Shown in pieces: positions 1 to 7,888 of a stretch of 64,000 bases of DNA (position 1 is its first letter; the number at the start of each line of letters is the position of its first letter). The notes under the pieces were generated by a model. It was not told the origin of the DNA, ran no database searches, and saw only the letters and a list, made by a program, of their open reading frames with translations. The translations under genes and the position numbers were made by a program. Source of the DNA: Nonomuraea glycinis (GTDB lineage: Bacteria > Actinomycetota > Actinomycetes > Streptosporangiales > Streptosporangiaceae); the NCBI RefSeq assembly GCF_014646515.1, contig NZ_BMNK01000001.1:662745-726744 (forward strand), written 5' to 3'.

Positions 1-78
1 GGAAGTCGTGCCGGAAGTCGTGTCGGAAGTCGTGTCGGAAGTCGTGCCGGACGTCGCGGTGGGGGAAGTCGCGGTGGG
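1..78. repeat. 12-bp and 15-bp tandem repeats in the 3' part of the SpaB_C-like gene
   Basis: Four copies of GGAAGTCGTGYC (starts at 1, 13, 25 and 37) are followed by two 15-bp copies of GGAMGTCGCGGTGGG (49 and 64). They are in frame and encode TTSG/TTSD and ATSPT repeats on the minus strand. The array may continue beyond the left edge. Confidence 0.85.
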
Positions 79-684
79 GGAAGGAGCCGGAGGGGCGCCG
101 TTCATCATCATCCGGGCTCGGTCGGGGACGGGAGTGCCGGGGGGCGCGGTCGGCAGGCTCAGCAGGGTGGCCAGGGTCATCGTCATCGCCGCGGACAGCC
201 GCTGGGACGGGGGTGTCCGCAGCGTGTCGAGGGCTATCGCGGTGGAGGCGCAGAAGTGGCGTTCGACCGCGGCCAGCGACGGTCCGTGGCCGAAGGAGGC
301 GTGTTCGGGCGGGTAGGGGACGGCTCGGATGGTGTCCGGCGGGAGCAGGTGGCGTTCGTACACGGAGAGACTCTCGGCGGCGGCGAAGTCGGCGGCGAAG
401 CGCTCGTAGCCGGCCGGGTCCATCGGGTGGCGGGAGGGGTGGGCGCGCAGGTGGGCGCCGAGCCGATCGGTCACCCGCGCGCGCACCTCGCCGGTGCGCG
501 CGGCCGGGGCCCGCATGCGGAGCCGGAGGTGCGGGCCGCCGTCCCAGTAGCGCAGATAGAAGAAGCCGAGGACGAGACCGTCGGCGACGAGTTCGGCCAT
601 GAGCGGGGCGACCTGGGTCAGCAGCAGGTCGTCATGGTCGTCGTGCCGGAAGACGTGGACGCTCTCCCACACCGGCCCGGTCAC
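1..684 (-). CDS. SpaB_C-like (split LanB) protein of the thiopeptide-type operon, probable Glu-elimination component, 3' end off the window
   Basis: Open from a GTG at 684 to the window edge (228 codons, no stop). The GTG overlaps the stop of the preceding gene as GTGA, so translation is probably coupled. Residues about 5-60 (HVFRHDD, then GFFYLRYWDGGPHLRLRMR) match the thiopeptide-type bacteriocin biosynthesis domain, i.e. the small C-terminal domain of LanB dehydratases. In thiopeptide systems a stand-alone copy removes glutamate from glutamyl-Ser/Thr to give dehydroamino acids, and a relative forms the pyridine. This copy looks more like the classical SpaB_C domain, so I favour elimination, tentatively. 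The visible C-terminal part is a Ser/Thr/Pro/Ala-rich tail ending in tandem TTSD/TTSG repeats, which is unusual for an enzyme. Confidence 0.72.
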   Translation of the reverse strand, partial: MTGPVWESVHVFRHDDHDDLLLTQVAPLMAELVADGLVLGFFYLRYWDGGPHLRLRMRAPAARTGEVRARVTDRLGAHLRAHPSRHPMDPAGYERFAADFAAAESLSVYERHLLPPDTIRAVPYPPEHASFGHGPSLAAVERHFCASTAIALDTLRTPPSQRLSAAMTMTLATLLSLPTAPPGTPVPDRARMMMNGAPPAPSPTATSPTATSGTTSDTTSDTTSGTTS

Positions 685-1844
685 CGTTCCTCGCCGAGCG
701 ACTCGACGGGCGACTCGACGGGCGACTCGACGGGCGGCCTCGGATGCTCGGCGACGAACCTGCGCAGGAACTCGATCGCGGACACGTCGTACACGTCCTC
801 GATGGCGTTGGCCGCCAGGTGGCACAGGAGGCCGCGTTCGCGCAGCGCGATGCCCGAACGCGTCAGGAACGAGTACGTGTAGTTCAGCACGACGCGGTAG
901 CGCTGGAACACCGGGTTGCCGAACCCTCTCGCCAGATACTCGTCATTGCTGTACGCCAGGCGCAGGTACTCGCTGCCGCCCGGTGCCGGGGGGACGCGCC
1001 GGCCGGGGGCGAAGGGCGAGGCCACCACGCCGCCTTCGATGATCGGATCGGCGCGCTCGGCGTGGCTCACGATCAGGTCGGCCCAATCGAGGACGAAGGG
1101 GAGAGGCGCGGAGGTGCCGTCCAGCGTGTGGATCACGGCGCGCATGCGGCCGACGACCAGGTCGCGATTCTCCTGGTATTTCGCCTCGAACGCCGACCGC
1201 CAGGTCTCGGGCTCGGCGCACCGGTTGAGGAAGCCTTCCGCGTGCGCCCGGAAGGAGCCGACGTTGCGCCGGAGCCCGCCCTCGGCGTGGGCGGTGGTGA
1301 ACAGCAAGGTCAGCATGAGCAGATCCCGGCGATCGTCCCCTTCCCTGATATATCGCAACATGTCCAGGTATAGCCCGTTGCTCTCCACGGCGAAGTCCGT
1401 GACCAGGTCCGCCACCTCCTGGCTGCCTCCCACCGCGTGCGCCCGGGACCGGTACGGCGGGAAGGTGATCGTGTTGTCGGGCTGCCACGGGGTGAGCGGC
1501 CCGATCTCCTCCTCGGCCTCGGCGAGCACCCGGTGCCGGGGGAGCAGGGCCCGCTCGTCGAGCCGGGCCGTGGACGGATGGTCCCTGAGGTAGGCCCCGA
1601 TCGCCTCCTCGATCGCCGGGCGGATGACCCCGGCCCAATCGTGGTCGGCCGCGCGGATGTTGATGCGGACATGCGGTCCCTGACGCCAGTGCGGGACGAC
1701 GAAGACGGCCTCCGTCACCGCGGTCAGCCGATCGAGCAGCGGGCGCACGGCGTCGACCAGGAGCCCGGACTTGTCCTTGTCGTAGTAGTAGACGTACGCG
1801 CTGTGCCATCGCACCGCGGCGTCCCCGGCGGGCCGCATCGTCAT
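681..1844 (-). CDS. Thiopeptide-type SpaB_C family protein, probable pyridine synthase (TbtD/TclM-like)
   Basis: A protein of about 387 residues beginning MTMRPAG. The ATG at 1844 follows a good ribosome site (GGAGAAAGG, 7-base spacing); an upstream ATG at 1886 would overlap the preceding gene and has no such site. The N-terminus (HSAYVYYYDKDKSG...VVPHWRQGPHVRINIRA) is a divergent SpaB_C fold. The C-terminus (VVLNYTYSFLTRSGI...LLCHLAANAIEDVY) resembles, from memory, proteins annotated as thiopeptide maturation pyridine synthases, which fuse two dehydroalanines by a formal [4+2] reaction and expel the leader. That assignment versus the elimination role is tentative. A tandem PVES repeat (VESPVESPVES) lies near the C-terminus. 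It sits between the glutamylating LanB and a second SpaB_C gene in one minus-strand operon. Confidence 0.65.
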   Translation of the reverse strand: MTMRPAGDAAVRWHSAYVYYYDKDKSGLLVDAVRPLLDRLTAVTEAVFVVPHWRQGPHVRINIRAADHDWAGVIRPAIEEAIGAYLRDHPSTARLDERALLPRHRVLAEAEEEIGPLTPWQPDNTITFPPYRSRAHAVGGSQEVADLVTDFAVESNGLYLDMLRYIREGDDRRDLLMLTLLFTTAHAEGGLRRNVGSFRAHAEGFLNRCAEPETWRSAFEAKYQENRDLVVGRMRAVIHTLDGTSAPLPFVLDWADLIVSHAERADPIIEGGVVASPFAPGRRVPPAPGGSEYLRLAYSNDEYLARGFGNPVFQRYRVVLNYTYSFLTRSGIALRERGLLCHLAANAIEDVYDVSAIEFLRRFVAEHPRPPVESPVESPVESLGEER

Positions 1845-1875
1845 CCCATCACCTTTCTCCCGAGGGCCGGGGCCC

Positions 1876-4623
1876 TCACCGTTCACCGCTGTCCTCGGTG
1901 GCCGCCAGATCGAAGATGTACTCGGTGACCCGCGACCCGTGCTCCCCGTAGCGGGGCACGTCCGGCAGGGCCGGAAGCGCCTCCTCCAGCACCACCAGCC
2001 GGTCCGGGTGGCCGAGCGCGCGGACGAAGTCCTGGAGCAGGAACCAGTTGGTCACGTCGACGTACAGCGGCTTTCTGCTCTTGATGGGCCCCTGGGTGCC
2101 GTAGCCGTAGCGGTCCTCCATGACCCGCGCGAAGAACGCGCGCGGTATTCCCCGCTCGCCGAGCCATCGCGCCAGCCGGATCAGGTAGACCCCCCGGTCC
2201 TCGCCCTTGGCGGGGGCCGGGAACTCCCCGGCGCGCATCCGCCAGCGCGCCCGCGCCAGCACCACGGCGCCGACGGTGAGCCGGGGCGCGTACTCCACGG
2301 CCGAGGCCGGTGGGTAGCGCAGTCCGCCGCGCAGCACCCAGCCGGGCATCATCACGGTCGGATTCGCACCGAAGCCGCGTACCAGCAACGACTGTGCGGG
2401 CGGCAGGAACACCTCGGACGTCAGCCCCAGATGCAGCGGGCGGAGCGGCGAACCGCCGGGCCCGCGCAGCACCAGCAGCTCGCGGTCCCCGTCGTACTCG
2501 ACGAGCAGTTCGGTCGGCGGGATCCCCGGCTCGGCGTCGTCGCCACCGGTGAAGGGATAGTCGATGACCGGCGACACCCGCGGGCGCAGGTCGAGATTGC
2601 TCCCGCCGCTGACCCGGAACTCCGCGAACGCCGGGTCCACGACCACCGGCTCCCCGGCATCGGCGGCCTGGTCACCCGCGACGCCCAGCAGGTGACGGAT
2701 CCGGCCCATCCCCCTGCGCGGGCCCGTCACCACCCCGTTGACGACCAGGCGCGGCCCGTCCGGCGCGGTCATCACCTGCCCGTACACCGAGATCGACGTG
2801 GCGGGGGGCACGAAGGGCGGCCAGGAGGCCGTCAGCTCGTCCAGCACCGCGACCGGCATCGGGTTCCCCTCGCCCGCCTTCTCCTGAGCCGCGTGCAGAA
2901 CCTTCCAGAAGGTACGGCGAAGCTCGCCGAGCCGGGCCACGCGGGGGCCGTAGCGATCCCGCACGCGTCCCGCCCCCGGCCCGAGGGGACGCGGTGCGAC
3001 CTCCAGGAATCTCCGCACTGCCCGCTCCGCGCCGGTTCCTGCCTGCGGGTCCATGTCGTGGATCCGCCGGTAGAACGTGAGAAAGGGCACCGAGCCGGCC
3101 GGGCCGTAGACCTGGAGGAAGTAGTCGGCGAGGGCGATCTTCAGGGGGAGGCTGGGATCGAGTAGCGCGAGGAACCGGCGGACGTGGTTCAGGTCGTCGT
3201 ACATCGGCCGCAGGCTCGCGCTCGGCCGGCGCACGGCCGTGCCCGCGAGCACGTAGCTCTCGTGCATGAGCCGCGGGGATCCGGCCCCGGTGCCGGCGGG
3301 CGCCAGCTTCTCCGCCAGGCGGTCGGCGTCCGCCCGCCACTGACGTTTCCGCTCGGCCGGGTGCAGCGCGTACGCCGTTACGGCCGCGTCGATCGCCCGC
3401 AGGGACGCCAGCAGGCGGGCCGGCTCGCCGGTCGGCTCCGGCAGGGCGCGCGCCATCCAGTCGATGAGTCTCGGCAGGGCGTCGGCCGTCCGGTCGGAGA
3501 AGGGCGGGCACCGTTCCACCAGGCCGCCGTCGATCAGGGTGGTGAGGAGCCGGTCGACCGTCGCGGCGTCGCCGGCGAAGGTGAGCCGTTCGGCGACCGC
3601 GCCGTACGTGGCGCCCGGATCCGAGCGGATGACGTCGAGGACGGCGCGCAGGGACGCGCTCGCCGGAAGGGAGTTGATGGGCTCGGCGAGGAGGTGACCG
3701 AGGAACCACAGGCGGCCGTCCTCCTCGACGGCGCTCGGATTGACCCGCAACACGACGGCGTCCCGCAGTCCCGGCTGCCGGGCCGCCCGCAGCCAGGAGG
3801 CGTAGACGACGGACCGGTCGGCCTCGGCGACCCCCACCATGCGAAGGTCGTCGGTGGCCGGCGCTGGACCAGGCCGGCGACGACGGGCCCCGGTCGCCGG
3901 GAGGTCCCGGGCGGGGGCGGCGGCGTCGCCCTCGGGACTCCACCGGCCCAGGCCGCTGGCGGCGAACGTCGCGTACGGGCTGGTCTTCATGGCGGCGCGG
4001 GCGAGGTACTTCGCGAGCCGGAGCAGCGTCTGCCGGCCGGGTGCGCGGTCGTCCGGCGCGTCCAGCCACGCGTCCAGGCGCTCCGACAGGTCCGGGCTGC
4101 TCTGCGCCAGGCCCTGACGGAACTCGAAGAGCCGGGTGGCATCACGCAGCACGGCCGTCTTCTCGGTGAGTTCGTGATCCAGCAGCCCGGAGATCCCCGC
4201 CCGCACCCGGGCCAGGCGATCGAGATCGTCCAGCCAGGCGGACAGCTCGCCGGCCACCGGCCCCGGGAGGAAATCCATGATCGCCGGAGTCAGGACCCGG
4301 GCCCGCGGCCTGCGCCCGGCGAAGAGATCGCGTCGAAGGGCGACGAGGGCCGGTTTCAGCTCCGGCCGCCGGCCCGCTCCGATCAGCGCGTGCAGGACGT
4401 CGGCGAGGCGCTCGCCCTCGGCCGTCACCCGCCCGGCCAGCCGGACCGCCTCGTCCACCTCGGACCACGTACGGCGGAAGCGCAGGGCGGCCACCCGCTC
4501 CGCCGGGATGCCGGCGACGCGCACCCCGAAGATCGTGTCCGCCGCGTATCCCGCACCTCGCGGCGCGCGCGCTCCCGAACCGGGCGTCATGACCACCGAT
4601 CCCTCACCGATCCCACCTGTCAT
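1876..4623 (-). CDS. Split LanB dehydratase, tRNA-Glu-dependent glutamylation domain (TbtB-like)
   Basis: 915 residues covering the lantibiotic dehydratase N-terminal domain (TIFGVRVAGIPAERVAALRF near the start, then ARAAMKTSPYATFAASGLG near 210-230) without a C-terminal SpaB_C domain. In class I lanthipeptide and thiopeptide systems this domain transfers Glu from Glu-tRNA to Ser/Thr hydroxyls of the precursor. The missing elimination domain is supplied by the separate genes downstream, the usual thiopeptide arrangement. ATG 4623 is preceded by AGGAG. It lies 107 bp after the precursor gene and 31 bp before the next gene, so it is co-transcribed. The targets here should be the Ser/Thr residues of the precursor at 4731-4925. 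Confidence 0.88.
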   Translation of the reverse strand: MTGGIGEGSVVMTPGSGARAPRGAGYAADTIFGVRVAGIPAERVAALRFRRTWSEVDEAVRLAGRVTAEGERLADVLHALIGAGRRPELKPALVALRRDLFAGRRPRARVLTPAIMDFLPGPVAGELSAWLDDLDRLARVRAGISGLLDHELTEKTAVLRDATRLFEFRQGLAQSSPDLSERLDAWLDAPDDRAPGRQTLLRLAKYLARAAMKTSPYATFAASGLGRWSPEGDAAAPARDLPATGARRRRPGPAPATDDLRMVGVAEADRSVVYASWLRAARQPGLRDAVVLRVNPSAVEEDGRLWFLGHLLAEPINSLPASASLRAVLDVIRSDPGATYGAVAERLTFAGDAATVDRLLTTLIDGGLVERCPPFSDRTADALPRLIDWMARALPEPTGEPARLLASLRAIDAAVTAYALHPAERKRQWRADADRLAEKLAPAGTGAGSPRLMHESYVLAGTAVRRPSASLRPMYDDLNHVRRFLALLDPSLPLKIALADYFLQVYGPAGSVPFLTFYRRIHDMDPQAGTGAERAVRRFLEVAPRPLGPGAGRVRDRYGPRVARLGELRRTFWKVLHAAQEKAGEGNPMPVAVLDELTASWPPFVPPATSISVYGQVMTAPDGPRLVVNGVVTGPRRGMGRIRHLLGVAGDQAADAGEPVVVDPAFAEFRVSGGSNLDLRPRVSPVIDYPFTGGDDAEPGIPPTELLVEYDGDRELLVLRGPGGSPLRPLHLGLTSEVFLPPAQSLLVRGFGANPTVMMPGWVLRGGLRYPPASAVEYAPRLTVGAVVLARARWRMRAGEFPAPAKGEDRGVYLIRLARWLGERGIPRAFFARVMEDRYGYGTQGPIKSRKPLYVDVTNWFLLQDFVRALGHPDRLVVLEEALPALPDVPRYGEHGSRVTEYIFDLAATEDSGER

Positions 4624-4730
4624 CCGCTCCTGTCGTCCGCTCCCGTCGTGCGCGGGGCCCGGGTGTCCCGTGGGGCCGGAGACACCCGGACGCCGCCCGC
4701 CGCCGGCTGGTCACCGACGGCCGTCAGGGA

Positions 4731-4925
4731 CTAGATCTCGTTCTCGAACTCGTCCTCCAGCACGAAACTCGGCGTGCTGTTGGTGCCGCAGATGGTGGTG
4801 GTCTGCGAGCCGGCGAGCTCGGTCATGGCGTGGCCTTCGGTCATCCGCTCGACCGACTCCACGGGCATGACGCTGACCGATTCGATGGCCAGGGTGGACA
4901 GGTCGAACAGGGAATCGTTGTGCAT
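4731..4925 (-). CDS. Thiopeptide-type RiPP precursor peptide with Thr-rich, single-Cys core
   Basis: 64 residues; ATG 4925 has a strong AGGAGG site 6 bases upstream. The leader contains FDLSTL near the N-terminus and ends MTEGHAMTELAGS. This parallels the leaders of thiomuracin/GE2270-type thiopeptides, which I recall ending TAGHGMTEVGAS. The probable core begins at Ser40: SQTTTICGTNSTPSF, followed by the acidic tail VLEDEFENEI. It has one Cys (46), five Thr (42, 43, 44, 48, 51) and Ser at 40, 50 and 53. Pyridine formation from Ser40 with Ser50 or Ser53 would give a macrocycle, and Cys46 is the only thiazole site. Berninamycin-type cores are similarly Cys-poor. The acidic tail could be a follower removed later. 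Cleavage site and ring size are inference. Confidence 0.85.
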   Translation of the reverse strand: MHNDSLFDLSTLAIESVSVMPVESVERMTEGHAMTELAGSQTTTICGTNSTPSFVLEDEFENEI

Positions 4926-5063
4926 GGGAACCTCCTGTTGGTGGGGTTTCCTCTCGTCCGAGAGGTCATGACGGTCACCGCACCGGAGCGAGCGGCGGGG
5001 CCCGTGCCATTGGGGACTCCTCTCGTACGGCTCGGGGACGGTCCTCCAGCCGGTCGGCGTGGC

Positions 5064-7211
5064 TCACGGAAACGGATGGGGGTGCGGGTTGATCTCGTCG
5101 GGGCGCAGGTCACGGTCCCGGTAGCCGAGCTGCCGGGGCACGGTCAGCAGCCGCGGCAGGCCCTCGGTCCTGCGGTAGGCGTGGCCGAAGGTCATCGGCA
5201 GCATGCCGGGGACGATGACCTTGGCGGAGGCGAACCCGCCGGCCGCCTGCTCGGTGGAGGTGGTGTCCACCGCGATGACGTCCAGGCCGGTGGCCAGGTA
5301 CCGCCAGGTGAGTTCGCGCAGGTCGTCGGACAGGTCGGGGTGGCTCGGCCAGCCCGCCCGCGCGGCGACGGCGCCCAGGGAGAGCGGTGGGCCGCCGGTG
5401 TCGAGGAAGCCGGCCCGGGACCGGGTCGCGGGGTGGGTGTACAGCGCGGCGTGGTCCGCCATCTCACGCACCAGCAGGGGATCGGTCACCATCGGCGCGA
5501 CGGCGTCCGGATCGAACCCGTCGCCCAGCGCCTCCATGAGACTGGTGATCTCCCACAGCGTCGACAGCACCGCGCGCTCGGGGCTGAGGTGGGCCGCGGC
5601 CCCGAACGCCATCGCCGGCCGGGCCGGGTCGGTGTCGTTCACCGCGAAGGTCATGAAGGTCGGCACCCGCTGTTCCAGCATGGTCGAGAAGACCGTCACC
5701 CGGTACCCGTACCGCCGGGTCAGCAGTTCCTCGGTCAGCGGGATCCTGCGGTCTGCCGCCGAGTCCAGCGCGACGCGCGGCACGGGCAGACGCGCGTACC
5801 AGGTCATGAGGAACGCGTCCCGCTCGGCCAACTCCAGCAGGCCGTGCAGGATCGCCTCCTCCAGGCAGGAGCCCGCGGCGCAGCCGTTCGACGACTCGAA
5901 CATCCACCTCGGGCCGCCCCCGGTCGGCGGGCCGTAGTAGACGGCGGATTCCGGGACGAGCACCGGAGCCGCCCTGGCGAACGAATAGCCCCAGACCCAG
6001 CTCGTCTTCTGATCCGGGGCGAACGGCACAAAGGGGTAGTCCGGCAGCCGGTACAGCTCTTCCGGGTGGGTGCCGAGGGTGCGGGGGTCGATCGCGTCGG
6101 CGGCGAGTTGCTCGTACGAGCCGTGCACGGTCGTCCGGCGGCCTCCTGGACGCTCGCCCGCGCTGCGTTCCAGCGCCTCCGCCAGCGCGGTGAGCCCGGC
6201 CGAACGGTAGTCGGCGGCGCGGCCGTAGCCGTGCTGGGACTCGTGCCCGACCCGGCCCGGAGCCAGCCGGGCCACCGCGGTGGGCATGCCGCCGACCGAT
6301 CCGGTGGCCACGGAGCCGATCAGCCCGGTCTCCGCGTCGACGTACCGGCCCCGCAGCTCGGCGTCCCTGCTCCGCAGGTCGCTCAGCCGGAAGCCGGGGG
6401 ACGCCTTGTCCTTGGGCAGCGGACGGTCGCCCGGGATCGCCCCCGCGCCGGTGTCCGGCGGCAGGTCCGCGCACCACGGACACCACGGGTCGGCGAGGAA
6501 GCGATGCCTGCGCGCCGACCCGTCCAGCACGGACAGCCGCAAGATCGCGCCGTCGGTACGGGCGGCGTCCGGGCCCTCGGGCACCCCGTCCGGCTCGCCC
6601 CGCACCAACCCGTCCAGCTCGCTCCGCACCAGCAGGGCCCCGTCCGGCTCGTCCCGCACCAACCCGTCCAGCTCGCTCCGCACCAGCAGGGCCCCGTCCG
6701 GCTCGTCCCGCACCAACCCGTCCAGCTCGCCCCGCACCAGCCGGGCCACGGCCGCCGCCAGCATCGGCGGGACCATCGAGTCGGTGGTCTCCCGTGGCGC
6801 GGACCCCGGCCGCTCGCGCAGCAGGCGACGGGCCGACGCGTCCTGCCGGTTGCGACTCTGCCTGCGCCGCACGCACAGGGGACAACCCGGGCGCGGCGGA
6901 CGCACCAGCGGGCCGATGGTGATCCACCCGCTGTCGAGGCTGACGGGCAGCCAGGGCGTCCGCCTGGCCGACGCGTACTCCTGGACCGCCCGCTGGGAAG
7001 CGTGCTCCATCCCGTGCGAGACCACGACGACCGCCGAGTACGCGCCCGCCCTGCTGCCCGTCAGGTCGTCCACCGACCCGACGGCGACGTACGGGATCCG
7101 GCCCGCGCCGCCGATGGCCTCGGCAACCTGCCCGGGGCCGAGTACGGCGACGGCGGTGGACGGCCGGGCCTGCGCCCGCGGCGGGGGAGTGTCCGCTCGC
7201 GTCTCGGTCAT
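5064..7211 (-). CDS. YcaO cyclodehydratase fused to an E1-like/leader-binding N-terminal region
   Basis: 715 residues. The first ~300 form the TOMM cyclodehydratase partner-like region with two Cys pairs (GCPLC and WCPWC), probably a structural zinc site. From about residue 330 the YcaO domain follows (GYGRAADYRSAGLTALAEALER; SSNGCAAGSCLEEAILHGLLELAERDAF; TLWEITSLMEALGD). The C-terminus is NPHPHPFP, the proline-rich end seen in azoline-forming YcaO enzymes. It should use ATP to convert Cys/Ser/Thr of the precursor to azolines. ATG 7211 is chosen because it overlaps the preceding small ORF as ATGA; an in-frame ATG at 7259 would add an Arg-rich stretch. A Glu/Asp/Leu repeat interrupts the region between the N-terminal part and YcaO. 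No FMN azoline dehydrogenase is visible in the window. Confidence 0.9.
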   Translation of the reverse strand: MTETRADTPPPRAQARPSTAVAVLGPGQVAEAIGGAGRIPYVAVGSVDDLTGSRAGAYSAVVVVSHGMEHASQRAVQEYASARRTPWLPVSLDSGWITIGPLVRPPRPGCPLCVRRRQSRNRQDASARRLLRERPGSAPRETTDSMVPPMLAAAVARLVRGELDGLVRDEPDGALLVRSELDGLVRDEPDGALLVRSELDGLVRGEPDGVPEGPDAARTDGAILRLSVLDGSARRHRFLADPWCPWCADLPPDTGAGAIPGDRPLPKDKASPGFRLSDLRSRDAELRGRYVDAETGLIGSVATGSVGGMPTAVARLAPGRVGHESQHGYGRAADYRSAGLTALAEALERSAGERPGGRRTTVHGSYEQLAADAIDPRTLGTHPEELYRLPDYPFVPFAPDQKTSWVWGYSFARAAPVLVPESAVYYGPPTGGGPRWMFESSNGCAAGSCLEEAILHGLLELAERDAFLMTWYARLPVPRVALDSAADRRIPLTEELLTRRYGYRVTVFSTMLEQRVPTFMTFAVNDTDPARPAMAFGAAAHLSPERAVLSTLWEITSLMEALGDGFDPDAVAPMVTDPLLVREMADHAALYTHPATRSRAGFLDTGGPPLSLGAVAARAGWPSHPDLSDDLRELTWRYLATGLDVIAVDTTSTEQAAGGFASAKVIVPGMLPMTFGHAYRRTEGLPRLLTVPRQLGYRDRDLRPDEINPHPHPFP
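6606..6740. repeat. 54-bp tandem repeat inside the YcaO gene
   Basis: Exact 54-bp units start at 6606 and 6660, with a partial, diverged third from 6714. On the minus strand they encode repeated 18-residue blocks of the type LVRDEPDGALLVRSELDG, located before the second Cys pair. Copy-number change would be in frame, so this linker may vary between strains. Confidence 0.9.
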
Positions 7212-7360
7212 CCGGCGACCGCGGTCAGCACCGGCCCTCGCCCGTACGGCAGGACCCATGCGTCACGCACCTGCCGGAAGCGCCGTCCCGCCGAGTCGTG
7301 AATGGACGAACCCTCCTTGCCTTCGACATGGCGAACACCATTTATGAGGCGTGGGCGCAT
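7208..7360 (-). CDS. Small unrecognised ORF (50 aa) at the head of the thiopeptide-type operon
   Basis: ATG 7360 is preceded by AAAGGACAGG with suitable spacing. The stop overlaps the YcaO start as ATGA, so the two would be translationally coupled. The 50-residue product begins MRPRLINGVRHVEGKE and ends WVLPYGRGPVLTAVAG. I recognise no domain; it has no Cys, no membrane segment and no obvious signal peptide. The first half uses less GC-rich codons than the second. It could be a small accessory protein, a vestigial fragment, or a leader ORF that couples translation into YcaO. Ribosome site and overlap favour translation; lack of a known family keeps confidence moderate. Confidence 0.45.
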   Translation of the reverse strand: MRPRLINGVRHVEGKEGSSIHDSAGRRFRQVRDAWVLPYGRGPVLTAVAG

Positions 7361-7826
7361 TGACCTGTCCTTTCGCACGCCAGTGCCGGAACGCGCCCCA
7401 GGGACACGAACCAGGCAGAGTCGGGATTGCCGTGCTTGCGAAAAAACCTGCCGGGCGAACCATCGGCGGAAGCGCCGATTGCGAAGGCTGGTAGGTGATT
7501 CTGGTTCTACCGGAAGGTAAGAGTGGGCCCAGATTCATTCGAGATCGGCCGGTGACCGGCCATGAACAAGAGGGGATCAGAGCGCTCGAGTCGAGCGGCC
7601 CGGATATGGAATTTTTTCGTTCAACGATCAGACGCGTGGCCACCGCCATCGAATGCCCTGAACGTCACGACGACACGGGCCCATCGGTGCCCGTCCCCGG
7701 CGGCGCCGGTCAGCGCGCCCCGCAGGGGCGAAGTCCCGTGCCGGAGGGCACACAGGAGATGATGGACAGCCCGCGCCTCCTGACCATCGCTGGGTGGACA
7801 TGGGTTTGAACATGAGCTTCTGATGG
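7361..7826. other. Intergenic region upstream of the thiopeptide-type operon and the MarR gene
   Basis: No gene that I can support. It must hold the minus-strand promoter of the RiPP operon. A 7-bp stem (ATCGGCG/CGCCGAT, GAAG loop) at 7462-7479 lies beside an A6/T6 tract at 7441-7446. Minus-strand open stretches here have poor codon bias. Confidence 0.5.
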
Positions 7827-7850
7827 AAGCTGTCTTATATAAGACAGCTT
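7827..7850. promoter_or_regulatory. 24-bp perfect palindrome, probable MarR operator
   Basis: The half-site AAGCTGTCTTAT is followed directly by its reverse complement ATAAGACAGCTT. It lies 39 bp upstream of the chosen MarR start. The central TATATA suggests overlap with a -10 region, which fits autorepression. Confidence 0.75.
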
Positions 7851-7888
7851 ACTTGAGGCCATCACAGGATTCAATACGGAGTTGTCAA

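Noticed and set aside
4830-7301. A long plus-strand frame opposite YcaO.
   Set aside because: Repetitive Pro/Gln/His/Arg composition, no domain and no ribosome site; it mirrors the codon bias of the minus-strand gene.
1-7360. Classification of the left cluster as a pyritide (pyridine RiPP without azoles).
   Set aside because: A full YcaO cyclodehydratase is present in the operon, and to my knowledge pyritide clusters lack azole synthesis. The single Cys keeps the question open, but thiopeptide-type is the safer label.
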